Assembly (NCBI GenBank): GCA_016932435.1
Contig: JAFGCW010000012.1
Coordinates: forward strand, 1 to 64,000
Origin: Dehalococcoidales bacterium
GTDB taxonomy: Bacteria; Chloroflexota; Dehalococcoidia; Dehalococcoidales; UBA2162
DNA length: 64,000 nucleotides
Direction: 5' to 3'
The notes beneath the pieces were generated by a model. The model had not been told where the DNA came from and did no database searches. It saw only the letters and a program-made list of their open reading frames with translations. The translations under genes and the position numbers were made by a program. Positions 43,632 through 51,308 of the stretch are shown here, one piece after another (the first letter of the stretch is position 1; each line of letters starts with the position of its first letter).

Positions 43632-44175
43632 ATGGATAACAACAACTTAATAGTACAGGTAGAGTCTTTTGCGAAAGGTTACTATAGTCAGGTATCGGTA
43701 AGACCGAACATATGGGAAACTCATGTACGGCTCGTGAGAAAATACGCTCTTGAGCTGGCAGAAATAGAAAAGGTCGATTCCCGGATCGTAGAGATAGCCG
43801 GCTTTCTTCATGATATCGGGAGAATCGATGCGGGAGGAGAACACAATGTCAGGAGTCACGACCTGTCAAAAACCTTTCCTTGAATCCATTGGTTTATCGG
43901 AAGATGATAGATCGTTAATACTGGAGTGTATACTCAAGCACAGCACGCGTTATGCCACCGAAGATAATAGAGTTGAGGTAAGAATTATTCAATGCGCGGA
44001 TGCCCTGGCCAATCTATTCGATGTAGAATTGCAGGACTACAGCCGTAAAACGATGTCGAAGGAGACAATCAATCAACAATACGCAAAGCTAGTGGGTAAG
44101 ATTACCCTTGATTCAGCCAGGGCGATAGCGGAACCACGAGTACAGAAACTACAGGAGTTGCTGGAAGCAGATTGA
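43632..44175 (+). pseudogene. HD-domain phosphohydrolase, frameshifted
   Basis: The first frame (43632-43883) carries WETHVRLVRKYALELAEIEK and the metal-binding AGFLHDIGRID and HNVRSHDLSK, then stops. The second frame (entering near 43866 and ending 44175) reads PFLESIGLSEDDRSLILECI, then KHSTRYATEDNRVEVRIIQCADALANLF, which is the expected continuation (longer stretch described in two parts). The join is at TCAAAAACC: removing one A from the run of five restores one frame. Intact, it would be a 180-residue HD hydrolase acting on a nucleotide or phosphoester. A sequencing error is possible. It begins 33 bases after the dehydratase gene. Confidence 0.7.
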
Positions 44176-44682
44176 TAATTCTATCTGTCATTGCGAGACT
44201 CGGCGTCAACAGCCGAGACGTGGCAATCTCTATAAATCGTTATACTATTCCAGCTTTATTAATATCATTTTTTTATCCTCTCTCCCGGTTACGAGTTAAC
44301 CCTCTCTCCTTAAAAAGGAAAGAGGGTTTCTCGAAAATAGCATTAGCTCCTTGCCATACTTAGTCTCGATTACTTCAGCCAACGCTGTTGAGTGGTAATA
44401 CTGACAACGCGTGTGATCGTCATCCGAATACCTGTGAGAATAAAATCCTCTAAGGTAATAGAATCCTTTCTCTAGAGAACTTATCCAGTATAAAACAGAG
44501 GTATTTTCGAGCGTCTCCCTTTCCATCTGGAGAGGGAGATAGCTCGTAATAGAGGGTGAGGTTTAAAAAGAAAATATAGAATTATTGAAGTCAGAAAGCT
44601 ATATACCGAATAAGACAAACATCGGTATATCTGTCTGATAGGTAGTTCTCTTTAATATCCGTCAAACGTATCGGGGAAAACG
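44176..44682. other. 507-base intergenic region with dispersed repeats
   Basis: No gene is visible. Near 44187-44240 there is a CTGTCATTGCGAGACTCGGC unit with an internal GGC(G)TC/GAC(A)GCC palindrome; 44284-44336 repeats the 35041-35091 unit (CCCGGTTACGAGTTAACCCT then GGAAAGAGGGTT); 44505-44560 has a similar CTCCCTTTCC...GGAGAGGGAG palindrome. The rest shows nothing. Confidence 0.65.
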
Positions 44683-45156
44683 CTAATGTTCCATGTTTTT
44701 ATATTTATCGGGTACATCTCCAACGAATTTAAGCGGCCACTCAGCTTCGCCAAACCTGGCATCGATAAAAATGAGCGGCTTGCCTACCCGGAGGATCTTT
44801 AGCGGTTCGTGACTCATCCCCGCCGGGATATAGGCGTAGAACGGATAATCGATCTTACGATATTCACCATCCAGGTAGAATTCTACGTCGGCATCGAACT
44901 CTACAAAATTTTGCGCTCCGAAGAGGAATATCCACTGGTCGCGGTCCGGGTGGATGTGGGGAGCCATACCGATCTCGTCTTCCGGCTTGTCGATATAGGC
45001 GAATCCCAGCATCAGTTGAGAGCCCGGGAAATCCCTCTCTCCCATCGCGGTGATCATCGGCATAGTGATGCTCTTGTGTATGGAGTTCCACGGTTTGAAT
45101 TCGACCAGATTAGACTCGTGCCTCAAATTTCCCATTCGTACTTTTTCTTCTGACAT
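44683..45156 (-). CDS. Cupin-fold protein
   Basis: The 157-residue protein has a single cupin barrel with the metal-site strand MAPHIHPDRDQWIFLFG (HxH and a Glu/Asp-like position), a later AGMSHEPLKIL and a C-terminal FIDARFGEAEWP. Such proteins bind a metal or small ligand; no enzyme activity can be assigned. A second, longer-spaced cupin of similar plan is at 59023. It is transcribed alone, with a strong ribosome site (AGGAGGTAGC) before the start. Confidence 0.82.
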   Translation of the reverse strand: MSEEKVRMGNLRHESNLVEFKPWNSIHKSITMPMITAMGERDFPGSQLMLGFAYIDKPEDEIGMAPHIHPDRDQWIFLFGAQNFVEFDADVEFYLDGEYRKIDYPFYAYIPAGMSHEPLKILRVGKPLIFIDARFGEAEWPLKFVGDVPDKYKNMEH

Positions 45157-45337
45157 ACGGGCTACCTCCTAATGATTAATATTGCTAGTTTAGTATTATC
45201 GTACTATGAGCAAGATGATTCAAGGTTTGGTGATAATATAGATGTGATTACCGTTGTTTACAATCTACTTAAACGGGTGAAAAAAGTCGGGACAACCTTA
45301 AATAGCAGTGCTATAGTGGCAGCGAAGGAGATGCGGA

Positions 45338-46246
45338 GTGATGGAATGGCCGGATAGAATGAACGCGGTAATCGACTATATCGAGGCTGACCTGGATGGT
45401 GAAGTCGATATTGAAAAGGCGGCGAATATCGCCTGCTGCTCAACCTACCACCTGCAGCGGATATTCCTCGCCGTGAACGGTTTGACGCTGGCGGAATATA
45501 TCCGGCGACGCAGGCTGACGCTGGCCGCCGGAGAAATTATGACAGGCAATGCCAGGATAATCGATATTGCTCTCAAGTACGGCTATAATTCACCGGATTC
45601 ATTCACCCGGGCATTCAGGAACCTCCACGGAGTAAATCCCCAGGCGGCGCGCGAGTTAGGGGTTGAACTCGTGGCGTTTCCCCGCATCCGCTTTCACATC
45701 ACTCTGACAGGAGGTGTCGATATGGAGTACAAAATTGTCGAGAAACCGGCGTTAGAAATAATAGCCACAACAGAAAGAACGATATCAGATAAAATCATGA
45801 ATGGTGTCATTGCCCCGGAGACCTGGGAGAAGTTCTGGTGGGATGTCTGGGAGACATTCAACCGTGAAAAGCGTTATGAGTATTTTCAGAAACTGACTGG
45901 AGGTAAACCGGGGCAGGTTACCGGCGCCGAGTTCATGGGAGTTACCACTCTCTCAGAGAACATGGAGGAATTTTCGTTCGCGATAGGTGTCGAGAATAAC
46001 GGGATCGACGTGCTGGAAGGCTACGAGATTATCCGGATTCCGGCGGCTACCTGGGCGGTGTTCGAGTCGAAAGGGGCTGTGCCGAAGGCGTTACATGATC
46101 TTGAAGACAAGGTGTTTATCGAGTGGTTCCCGTCCACCGGATACGAGCATGATAATAAACCGGAGCTGGAGATTTACCTGCCGGGAGACAGGAGCAGCGA
46201 GGAATACCGCTGCCAGTTCTGGGAACCGGTAGTGAAGAAAGGGTAA
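45338..46246 (+). CDS. AraC-family regulator with GyrI-like effector domain
   Basis: The 302-residue protein joins an AraC-type double helix-turn-helix (8-105: YIEADLDGEVDIEKAANIAC, then FTRAFRNLHGVNPQAARELG) to a GyrI/Rob-like ligand domain (about 125-300: KIVEKPALEIIATTERTIS and ending LEIYLPGDRS). The GTG at 45338 has AAGGAG seven bases upstream; ATG 45341 is the alternative. Rob-like regulators sense amphipathic small molecules and turn on efflux or stress genes. A terminator follows at 46270. Confidence 0.93.
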   Translation: MMEWPDRMNAVIDYIEADLDGEVDIEKAANIACCSTYHLQRIFLAVNGLTLAEYIRRRRLTLAAGEIMTGNARIIDIALKYGYNSPDSFTRAFRNLHGVNPQAARELGVELVAFPRIRFHITLTGGVDMEYKIVEKPALEIIATTERTISDKIMNGVIAPETWEKFWWDVWETFNREKRYEYFQKLTGGKPGQVTGAEFMGVTTLSENMEEFSFAIGVENNGIDVLEGYEIIRIPAATWAVFESKGAVPKALHDLEDKVFIEWFPSTGYEHDNKPELEIYLPGDRSSEEYRCQFWEPVVKKG

Positions 46247-46269
46247 CAGGGTAAATTTTTCTCATGAAT

Positions 46270-46307
46270 GGGGGATGAGTACCGTCAGGCACTCGTCCTC
46301 CATTTTT
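46270..46307 (+). terminator. Rho-independent terminator after the AraC-type gene
   Basis: GGGGGATGAGT (46270-46280) pairs with ACTCGTCCTCC (46291-46301) with two G-U pairs around a 10-base loop, followed by ATTTTT. It lies 24 bases after the stop of the regulator gene and just before the convergent flavodoxin gene. Confidence 0.85.
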
Positions 46308-46817
46308 CTATTTCTTCAACTCAGTAGCAATACTCGTTGCCCAGTTGGTTATGGTATCCCATTTACGGAAATCACCGGACGGGGCTTTCACCATCTTGAG
46401 TACCAGTTTATGGAAGAAGGTTAGTTTATCCGGGTATACGACGCCGTGGAAAGCAGTAATATCGCGTGGCTTAATACTCTCGACCACCTTACGGATTTTC
46501 GCAGGGTATTCCCAGCCGCTCATCAGTTCCTTAACATCACCTTCACCAGTCGGGCCGCTGGAGAAAATCCATACCGGCTTATTGGCAAGCACCTTTTCAT
46601 TGTTTATCACGAAGTTAACCGCTTCTTTCCGCCACATTCCGGCGTACACACCGCTGCCGACAACAAAGGCGTCGTATCGAGCGGCATTTCCTGCGTGATC
46701 AGCCGAACGTATATCGACCTCCAGGTTTTCCTGCTTAAGCACCTTACCGATCTCCTCGGCGATTTCCGCGGTTCCGCCGTATCTGGAACCGTACGCTACC
46801 AGTACTTTTTGAGCCAT
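46308..46817 (-). CDS. Flavodoxin-domain protein (HemG-like)
   Basis: The 169-residue protein has the flavodoxin_5 pattern: KVLVAYGSRYGGTAEIAEEI (FMN phosphate loop), DAFVVGSGVYAGMWRKEAV and VWIFSSGPTGEG, then AFHGVVYPDKLTF. These FMN proteins include the menaquinone-dependent protoporphyrinogen oxidase HemG and related electron carriers. A single gene, divergent from the molybdopterin enzyme, for which it might donate electrons; that is inference. GGAGGGATT precedes the start. Confidence 0.88.
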   Translation of the reverse strand: MAQKVLVAYGSRYGGTAEIAEEIGKVLKQENLEVDIRSADHAGNAARYDAFVVGSGVYAGMWRKEAVNFVINNEKVLANKPVWIFSSGPTGEGDVKELMSGWEYPAKIRKVVESIKPRDITAFHGVVYPDKLTFFHKLVLKMVKAPSGDFRKWDTITNWATSIATELKK

Positions 46818-46879
46818 GAAAATCCCTCCTTTCAGAATTACAGCCTTTTGCCGTGTATCATATCATAAACATAGACCAT

Positions 46880-46909
46880 TTGCGCCGGAACGTCCTTGAG
46901 GGCTATAAT
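46880..46909 (+). promoter_or_regulatory. Sigma70-type promoter for the molybdopterin operon
   Basis: TTGCGC (46880-46885) and TATAAT (46904-46909) are 18 bases apart. Transcription from near 46917 would lie after the upstream ATG at 46896, which supports the start at 46938. Confidence 0.5.
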
Positions 46910-46937
46910 CGGTTTTAGTCTGTTAAGGAGTCCGGAT

Positions 46938-49382
46938 ATGGCAAACAAGAAACGGGAGATTGTGCGAACCACCACATGGTCGGCCGGACCTGGCTGTCAC
47001 GGCGGCTGTGGTGTACTGGCGCACATTGAAGACGGGAAACTGGTCAAGATAGAAGGCGACCCCGAGCATCCCTGGAACCAGGGAAGACTCTGCTCAAGGT
47101 GCCTGGCGATGACACAGTACGTCTATCATCCGGACCGCCTGAGAAAACCGCTAAAGAGAATAGGGGAACGTGGCGAAGGAAAATGGCAGGAAATATCCTG
47201 GGATGAAGCATATGACCTGATTGAGGAGAAAATGGGAAAAATCCGTGACGAGTTCGGTCCGGAAAGCTTTATCTTCTCAATGGGAACCGGACGCGATATA
47301 GGTGCCTGGATATGTATGCTGGCCTATGCGTACGGAAGCCCGAACGTGATGTTCGCCCTCAGTGGAATAGCCTGTTACAGCCCACGGATCGCTGGTGTGG
47401 AGACAATGCAGGGTGACTACGCAATCCTGGATGCCGCCCAGTGGTTTCCGAAGCGTTATGATGATCCGCGGTACAAGGTGCCGGAGTGCATCGTTATCTG
47501 GGGTTATAATATACCGGCATCGTGTCCCGATAATGTCTTCGGTCACTGGATCATCGACCTGATGAAGAAGGGGACGAAAATCATCTGCATCGATCCTCGA
47601 TTATCCTGGTTCGCTTCACGAGCCGAGAAGTGGCTGAGGATAAGGCCGGGTACGGACGGCGCCCTGGCGATGGGTTTCCTGAACGTGATTCTCAATGAGG
47701 GACTCTATGATAAAGAGTTCGTGGAAAAGTGGACGAACGCTCATCACCTGGTCAGGAAGGATACAGGCAAGCTCCTCCGTGAAAGCGATATTACCCAGGG
47801 AGGTTCGTCCGATAATTTCGTAGTCTGGGACAAGAATATGAATACTCCCGCGGTATGGGATACCGTCGAAGTGGAGTATAAACCGGCGAACGCAACACCG
47901 GCACTCGAAGGTGAGTTCGAGGTATCGCTTTCCGACGGTAAAAAAGTAAAGACCGAGACAGTCTGGAATGTGCTCCTTGCGGAGGTAAATAATTATCCTC
48001 CGGATAAGGTTTCGGAAATAACATGGATACCCGAGAAGGATATCGCCGACGCTGCCAGGCTTTATGCGAAGAGTAAACCGGCTGCTATCCATTGGGGAGT
48101 ACCTATCGATATGACCCCGGCCATTACTCCCACGGTACAAGCAATAGCCGATTTGTGGTGTTTGACCGGTAACCTTGATACGCCAGGCGGCAACGTGATC
48201 TCACGCTATGCCTTCGATGCCGTTGCCTACGCTCTCCCGGGGGCGAAAGGCGTGATCAAGCTGAAATCAGCGGAGGCCGATAAAAAAAGAATCGGAGCTG
48301 ACCGGTACGGTCCTTTGAATAAGTTCATCTGGAGGGCTCAGACAGACCTGACCCTCGAACAGATATTCACCGAAGATCCGTATCCTGTAAAGGGGATGTG
48401 GCTCCAGGCATGTAATCCTGTTGCCGGTATAGGACTCGATCCGCTGAAATGGGTTGAAGCTCTGAAGAAGCTGGACTTCGTGGTGGCGGTAGACCTGTTC
48501 ATGAACCCCACCACGCAACTGGCAGACGTTGTTCTTCCCTCGGCGAGTTTCCTTGAAAAGGACAGCCTGAGAAGCTGGTGGGTACCACTCCAGAGCGTGA
48601 ATAAAGCCATCACTGTGGAAGAATGTAAACCGGATGTTGAGATCAATTTCGACCTGGCGAAGCGCTTCGATCCTGATTTCCGATGGGATAATATTCACCA
48701 GTTGTTCGACGAGATAGTGAAACCCGCCGGGATGACGTTCAAAGAACTGCAGGAAAAGGGCTGGGCGTTTCCTCCGGAAGGTCATCCCAGTCACCCCTAC
48801 AATCGTTTCGAGAAAGGACTGCTGAGACCGGATAAAAAACCCGGTTTCCAGACTCCTTCAGGTAAAGTTGAATTGTATTCCGTACTGCGTGAAGACTGGG
48901 GACTGGAACCGGTCGCTCATTACGAAGAACCACCATTTACGCCGGTAACAATGCCGGATATGGTTGATAAGTACCCGCTGATTCTGTCGACGGGGAGGAG
49001 GTCTCCTGTGTTCTACCACACGGAACACAGGAACATCCCGTGGCTGAGAGAAATCGATCCCGATCCGACCATCGAGATTCATCCCGATACGGCGAAACAG
49101 CACGGTATCAGTCACGGTGACTGGGTCTGGGTGGAAAACTGGATGGGAAAGAGTAAATTCAAAGCCAAGGTTACCCTTGTCGTGCCTGATTGGATGGTGA
49201 TGATAGCGCACGGCTGGTGGTTCCCGGAGGAACCGGGCGAAGAACCGTCATTGTACGGTGTCTGGAAATCTAATGCCAGTGTGTTTATCCCGATGGGATA
49301 CCAGGGCAAGGACGGACTCGGGGCACCGATAAAACACTTGCTGTGCAAGATATATCCTGCCGGTGGAAGGGAGGAGTCTTAG
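46938..49382 (+). CDS. Molybdopterin (Mo/W) oxidoreductase catalytic subunit
   Basis: With the ATG at 46938 (AAGGAG seven bases upstream) the product has 814 residues. The N-terminus holds an Fe-S motif, C20-x3-C24-x27-C52 with C55; the first Cys of the usual CxxCxxxCx27C set is Gly17. Then follow bis-MGD blocks such as WDEAYDLIEEKMGKIRDEFG, SGIACYSPRIAGVE (Cys as likely metal ligand), VIWGYNIPASCPDN, LTGNLDTPGGNVISR and the C-terminal YPLILSTGRRSPVFYHTEHR. It belongs to the DMSO-reductase superfamily. No Tat signal is present, so it should be cytoplasmic. The small ferredoxin subunit follows directly. Substrate not determined. Confidence 0.92.
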   Translation: MANKKREIVRTTTWSAGPGCHGGCGVLAHIEDGKLVKIEGDPEHPWNQGRLCSRCLAMTQYVYHPDRLRKPLKRIGERGEGKWQEISWDEAYDLIEEKMGKIRDEFGPESFIFSMGTGRDIGAWICMLAYAYGSPNVMFALSGIACYSPRIAGVETMQGDYAILDAAQWFPKRYDDPRYKVPECIVIWGYNIPASCPDNVFGHWIIDLMKKGTKIICIDPRLSWFASRAEKWLRIRPGTDGALAMGFLNVILNEGLYDKEFVEKWTNAHHLVRKDTGKLLRESDITQGGSSDNFVVWDKNMNTPAVWDTVEVEYKPANATPALEGEFEVSLSDGKKVKTETVWNVLLAEVNNYPPDKVSEITWIPEKDIADAARLYAKSKPAAIHWGVPIDMTPAITPTVQAIADLWCLTGNLDTPGGNVISRYAFDAVAYALPGAKGVIKLKSAEADKKRIGADRYGPLNKFIWRAQTDLTLEQIFTEDPYPVKGMWLQACNPVAGIGLDPLKWVEALKKLDFVVAVDLFMNPTTQLADVVLPSASFLEKDSLRSWWVPLQSVNKAITVEECKPDVEINFDLAKRFDPDFRWDNIHQLFDEIVKPAGMTFKELQEKGWAFPPEGHPSHPYNRFEKGLLRPDKKPGFQTPSGKVELYSVLREDWGLEPVAHYEEPPFTPVTMPDMVDKYPLILSTGRRSPVFYHTEHRNIPWLREIDPDPTIEIHPDTAKQHGISHGDWVWVENWMGKSKFKAKVTLVVPDWMVMIAHGWWFPEEPGEEPSLYGVWKSNASVFIPMGYQGKDGLGAPIKHLLCKIYPAGGREES

Positions 49383-49383
49383 G

Positions 49384-49728
49384 ATGGCAAAGAATCCCGA
49401 ATACGGTTTACTGATAGATTACGAGTACTGCACCGGCTGTTATGCCTGCCAGGTAGCCTGCGCCCAGGAATACAAGTGGCCTGAAGGTATGGGTGGTATG
49501 CGTGTAATAGAAATGGAACAGAAGCTGCCTGATAAGAAAGCGTACCTCTCGTTTCTGCCTTTTCCCACCGAATTGTGCATACTTTGTGCCCCGCGTACAC
49601 GGGAGGGAAAACTGCCTGCCTGTGTCAGCACCTGTATGGCGGCCTGCATGAAGTACGGGAAGATAGAGGAACTGGCCGAAGAACTGAAAAAGAAGCCCCG
49701 GCAGGTTTTGTGGGTTCCAAGGGCTTAG
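49384..49728 (+). CDS. Small 4Fe-4S ferredoxin subunit of the molybdopterin enzyme
   Basis: The ATG at 49384 follows GGGAGG (49370-49375). The 114-residue protein has Cys sets YCTGCYACQVAC and ELCILCAP...PACVSTCMAACMKYG, the pattern of DMSO-reductase-type iron-sulphur subunits (enough for two clusters) but shortened to about half the usual length. It starts one base after the stop of the catalytic subunit gene. It should carry electrons between that subunit and a partner; no membrane anchor subunit is encoded. Confidence 0.9.
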   Translation: MAKNPEYGLLIDYEYCTGCYACQVACAQEYKWPEGMGGMRVIEMEQKLPDKKAYLSFLPFPTELCILCAPRTREGKLPACVSTCMAACMKYGKIEELAEELKKKPRQVLWVPRA

Positions 49729-49856
49729 GCATTTACCTCCATCTTTCCCCATGTGATCCGCATGGTTTTAATTTATCGCGTAACCATGTTCGGTACAGTT
49801 ACAAACTTCTGATTTTTATTATTGAGTAATAATTAATCTTAAATTAGTTATTACCG

Positions 49857-49922
49857 ATGTCATTCCCTCGAAAGAGGGAATCTATCTCACCAATGCATGT
49901 CACCCGTGCTAAAGCAGGGGAG
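49857..49922. repeat. Dispersed palindromic repeat
   Basis: The stretch has CATTCCCTCGAAAGAGGGAATC followed by CACCCGTGCTAAAGCAGGGG (each given in short form) and is of the same CATTCC...GGAATC type found elsewhere in the window. It lies between the ferredoxin and amidase genes; the rest of that 262-base gap shows nothing. Confidence 0.6.
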
Positions 49923-49990
49923 ACAATAACCAAGATTAAGAAACAGGTATTGTTGATGCAACTTTTACCTGGCTGGAAAGATTTAATAAG

Positions 49991-50980
49991 ATGACAAAGA
50001 GAATCGGGGCCATTTGCCTGCTGGTGATAATTTTAATCTTCGGCTGGACAAGTATAGCGGCAGCCTGCACTATTTTCACGGTATCGGACGGAGACCTGGT
50101 ATTTTTCGGAAATAATGAAGATTATACCAATCCCAACACGTATTACTGGGTTGAACCTTCAAAGGATGGGAAGTACGGCGGCGTATATTTTGGTTTCGAT
50201 AATTTCTGGCCGCAGGGTGGGATCAACGAAAAAGGTCTGGCGTTCGATATCAATGCGCTTGAAGAAACTCCCCTGAATCCACATCCTGAGTTACCTTCGT
50301 TTGAGACTTATGAAGGGTACAGCATACTCAGGAACTGCGCGACGGTGGAGGAGGTAATTCAGCATGTCCAAGGATTCAATTGGGGTTCGGCAATGGGGGG
50401 CCAGGTACATGTGGGGGACGCAAAAGGTGACGCGGTGGTTATTGGTCCCGGAGTTGATGGAGAACTATCTTTTACTAGAAAACCTGCTGGCGACGGATTC
50501 CTTATTTCAACCAATTTCAATCTCGCGGAAGACGGCGAACGGGAAAATCGTTGTGAGCGTTATGATATAGCTGCGGAAATGCTGAAGAAAGCGGGAATAG
50601 AGCAAGCATTGTCCCCTGGTTATATTAAAGAAATCCTGGATGCCACGCATGCCGAAGGGGCCTGGGTCAATACTCTTTATTCCACTGTTTATGATCTAAG
50701 CAGCGGGGTTATATACGTCTATTATTTTCACCAGTTTAGTGAAGTCGTTGAATTAAATGTTGCAGAAGAAGTATCGGTATACAAAGATCCTGTTTTATTA
50801 TCAAGCCTTTTTTCCTCTTCAACTGTTGAAAAAGCTTCCTCTGAGAAATCGAAATATCTGTTTCAGGATATACTCGGAATGGTACTGATAATCCTTGGCA
50901 TTATTGTGGCGCTGGTAATCTTATTTTTACTGATACGGTTCTGGCGAAAATGGAGAAGAAGCCATCAAGTCTACTCTTGA
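49991..50980 (+). CDS. Exported Ntn-type linear amide hydrolase (choloylglycine hydrolase family), membrane-anchored
   Basis: A signal peptide (1-25, IAAA) is followed directly by C26-TIFTV, so cleavage would leave the catalytic Cys at the N-terminus, as in choloylglycine hydrolases, penicillin V acylases and acid-ceramidase-like enzymes. Family blocks are FFGNNEDYTNP, QGGINEKGLAFDINAL, ISTNFNLAEDGERENRCERYD and WVNTLYSTVYDLSSG. A C-terminal membrane helix (about 295-320) with a basic tail fixes it to the membrane. It should cleave a linear amide such as an N-acyl amino acid or an acyl-homoserine lactone outside the cell. It is a single gene. Confidence 0.88.
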   Translation: MTKRIGAICLLVIILIFGWTSIAAACTIFTVSDGDLVFFGNNEDYTNPNTYYWVEPSKDGKYGGVYFGFDNFWPQGGINEKGLAFDINALEETPLNPHPELPSFETYEGYSILRNCATVEEVIQHVQGFNWGSAMGGQVHVGDAKGDAVVIGPGVDGELSFTRKPAGDGFLISTNFNLAEDGERENRCERYDIAAEMLKKAGIEQALSPGYIKEILDATHAEGAWVNTLYSTVYDLSSGVIYVYYFHQFSEVVELNVAEEVSVYKDPVLLSSLFSSSTVEKASSEKSKYLFQDILGMVLIILGIIVALVILFLLIRFWRKWRRSHQVYS

Positions 50981-51156
50981 TATCCAATCGGTAAATCCCA
51001 ATATTGTCCATCTGGTAAAAAACAGTAACTATCTTATCAGGACTATTCGAGTAGTTAGCTTGACTTTTTAGTAAGTAAAACGATAACATATAGACTCTAC
51101 GTACTACTAAAAAATACACCATACTATCTTGTACCTTCTCTAAAAGGAGGTGAGTT

Positions 51157-51222
51157 ATGATGGAACAAGGGGCATTTGGACTGTTGATGCAATGGTTCGA
51201 AGTGCCCTTCATTGGTTGCTGA
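51157..51222 (+). CDS. Candidate 21-residue peptide with very strong ribosome site
   Basis: AAAAGGAGGTGA at 51142-51153 lies five bases before the ATG. The 21 codons begin MMEQGAFGLLMQWFEV and end PFIGC. It stands 86 bases before an oligopeptide-binding lipoprotein gene. It could be a leader peptide controlling that gene, a small membrane peptide or a secreted signal. The rest of the 328-base gap (50981-51308) shows nothing. The other binding-protein gene (55241) also has a mini-ORF with a strong ribosome site in front of it. Confidence 0.5.
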   Translation: MMEQGAFGLLMQWFEVPFIGC

Positions 51223-51308
51223 ATAATAACCGATCCGACTTAATCTTGATAAGTCTGTGAAGGGTAAATTATCCAGGGCTGCTAAGACTCACTTATAAGG
51301 AGAGATAC

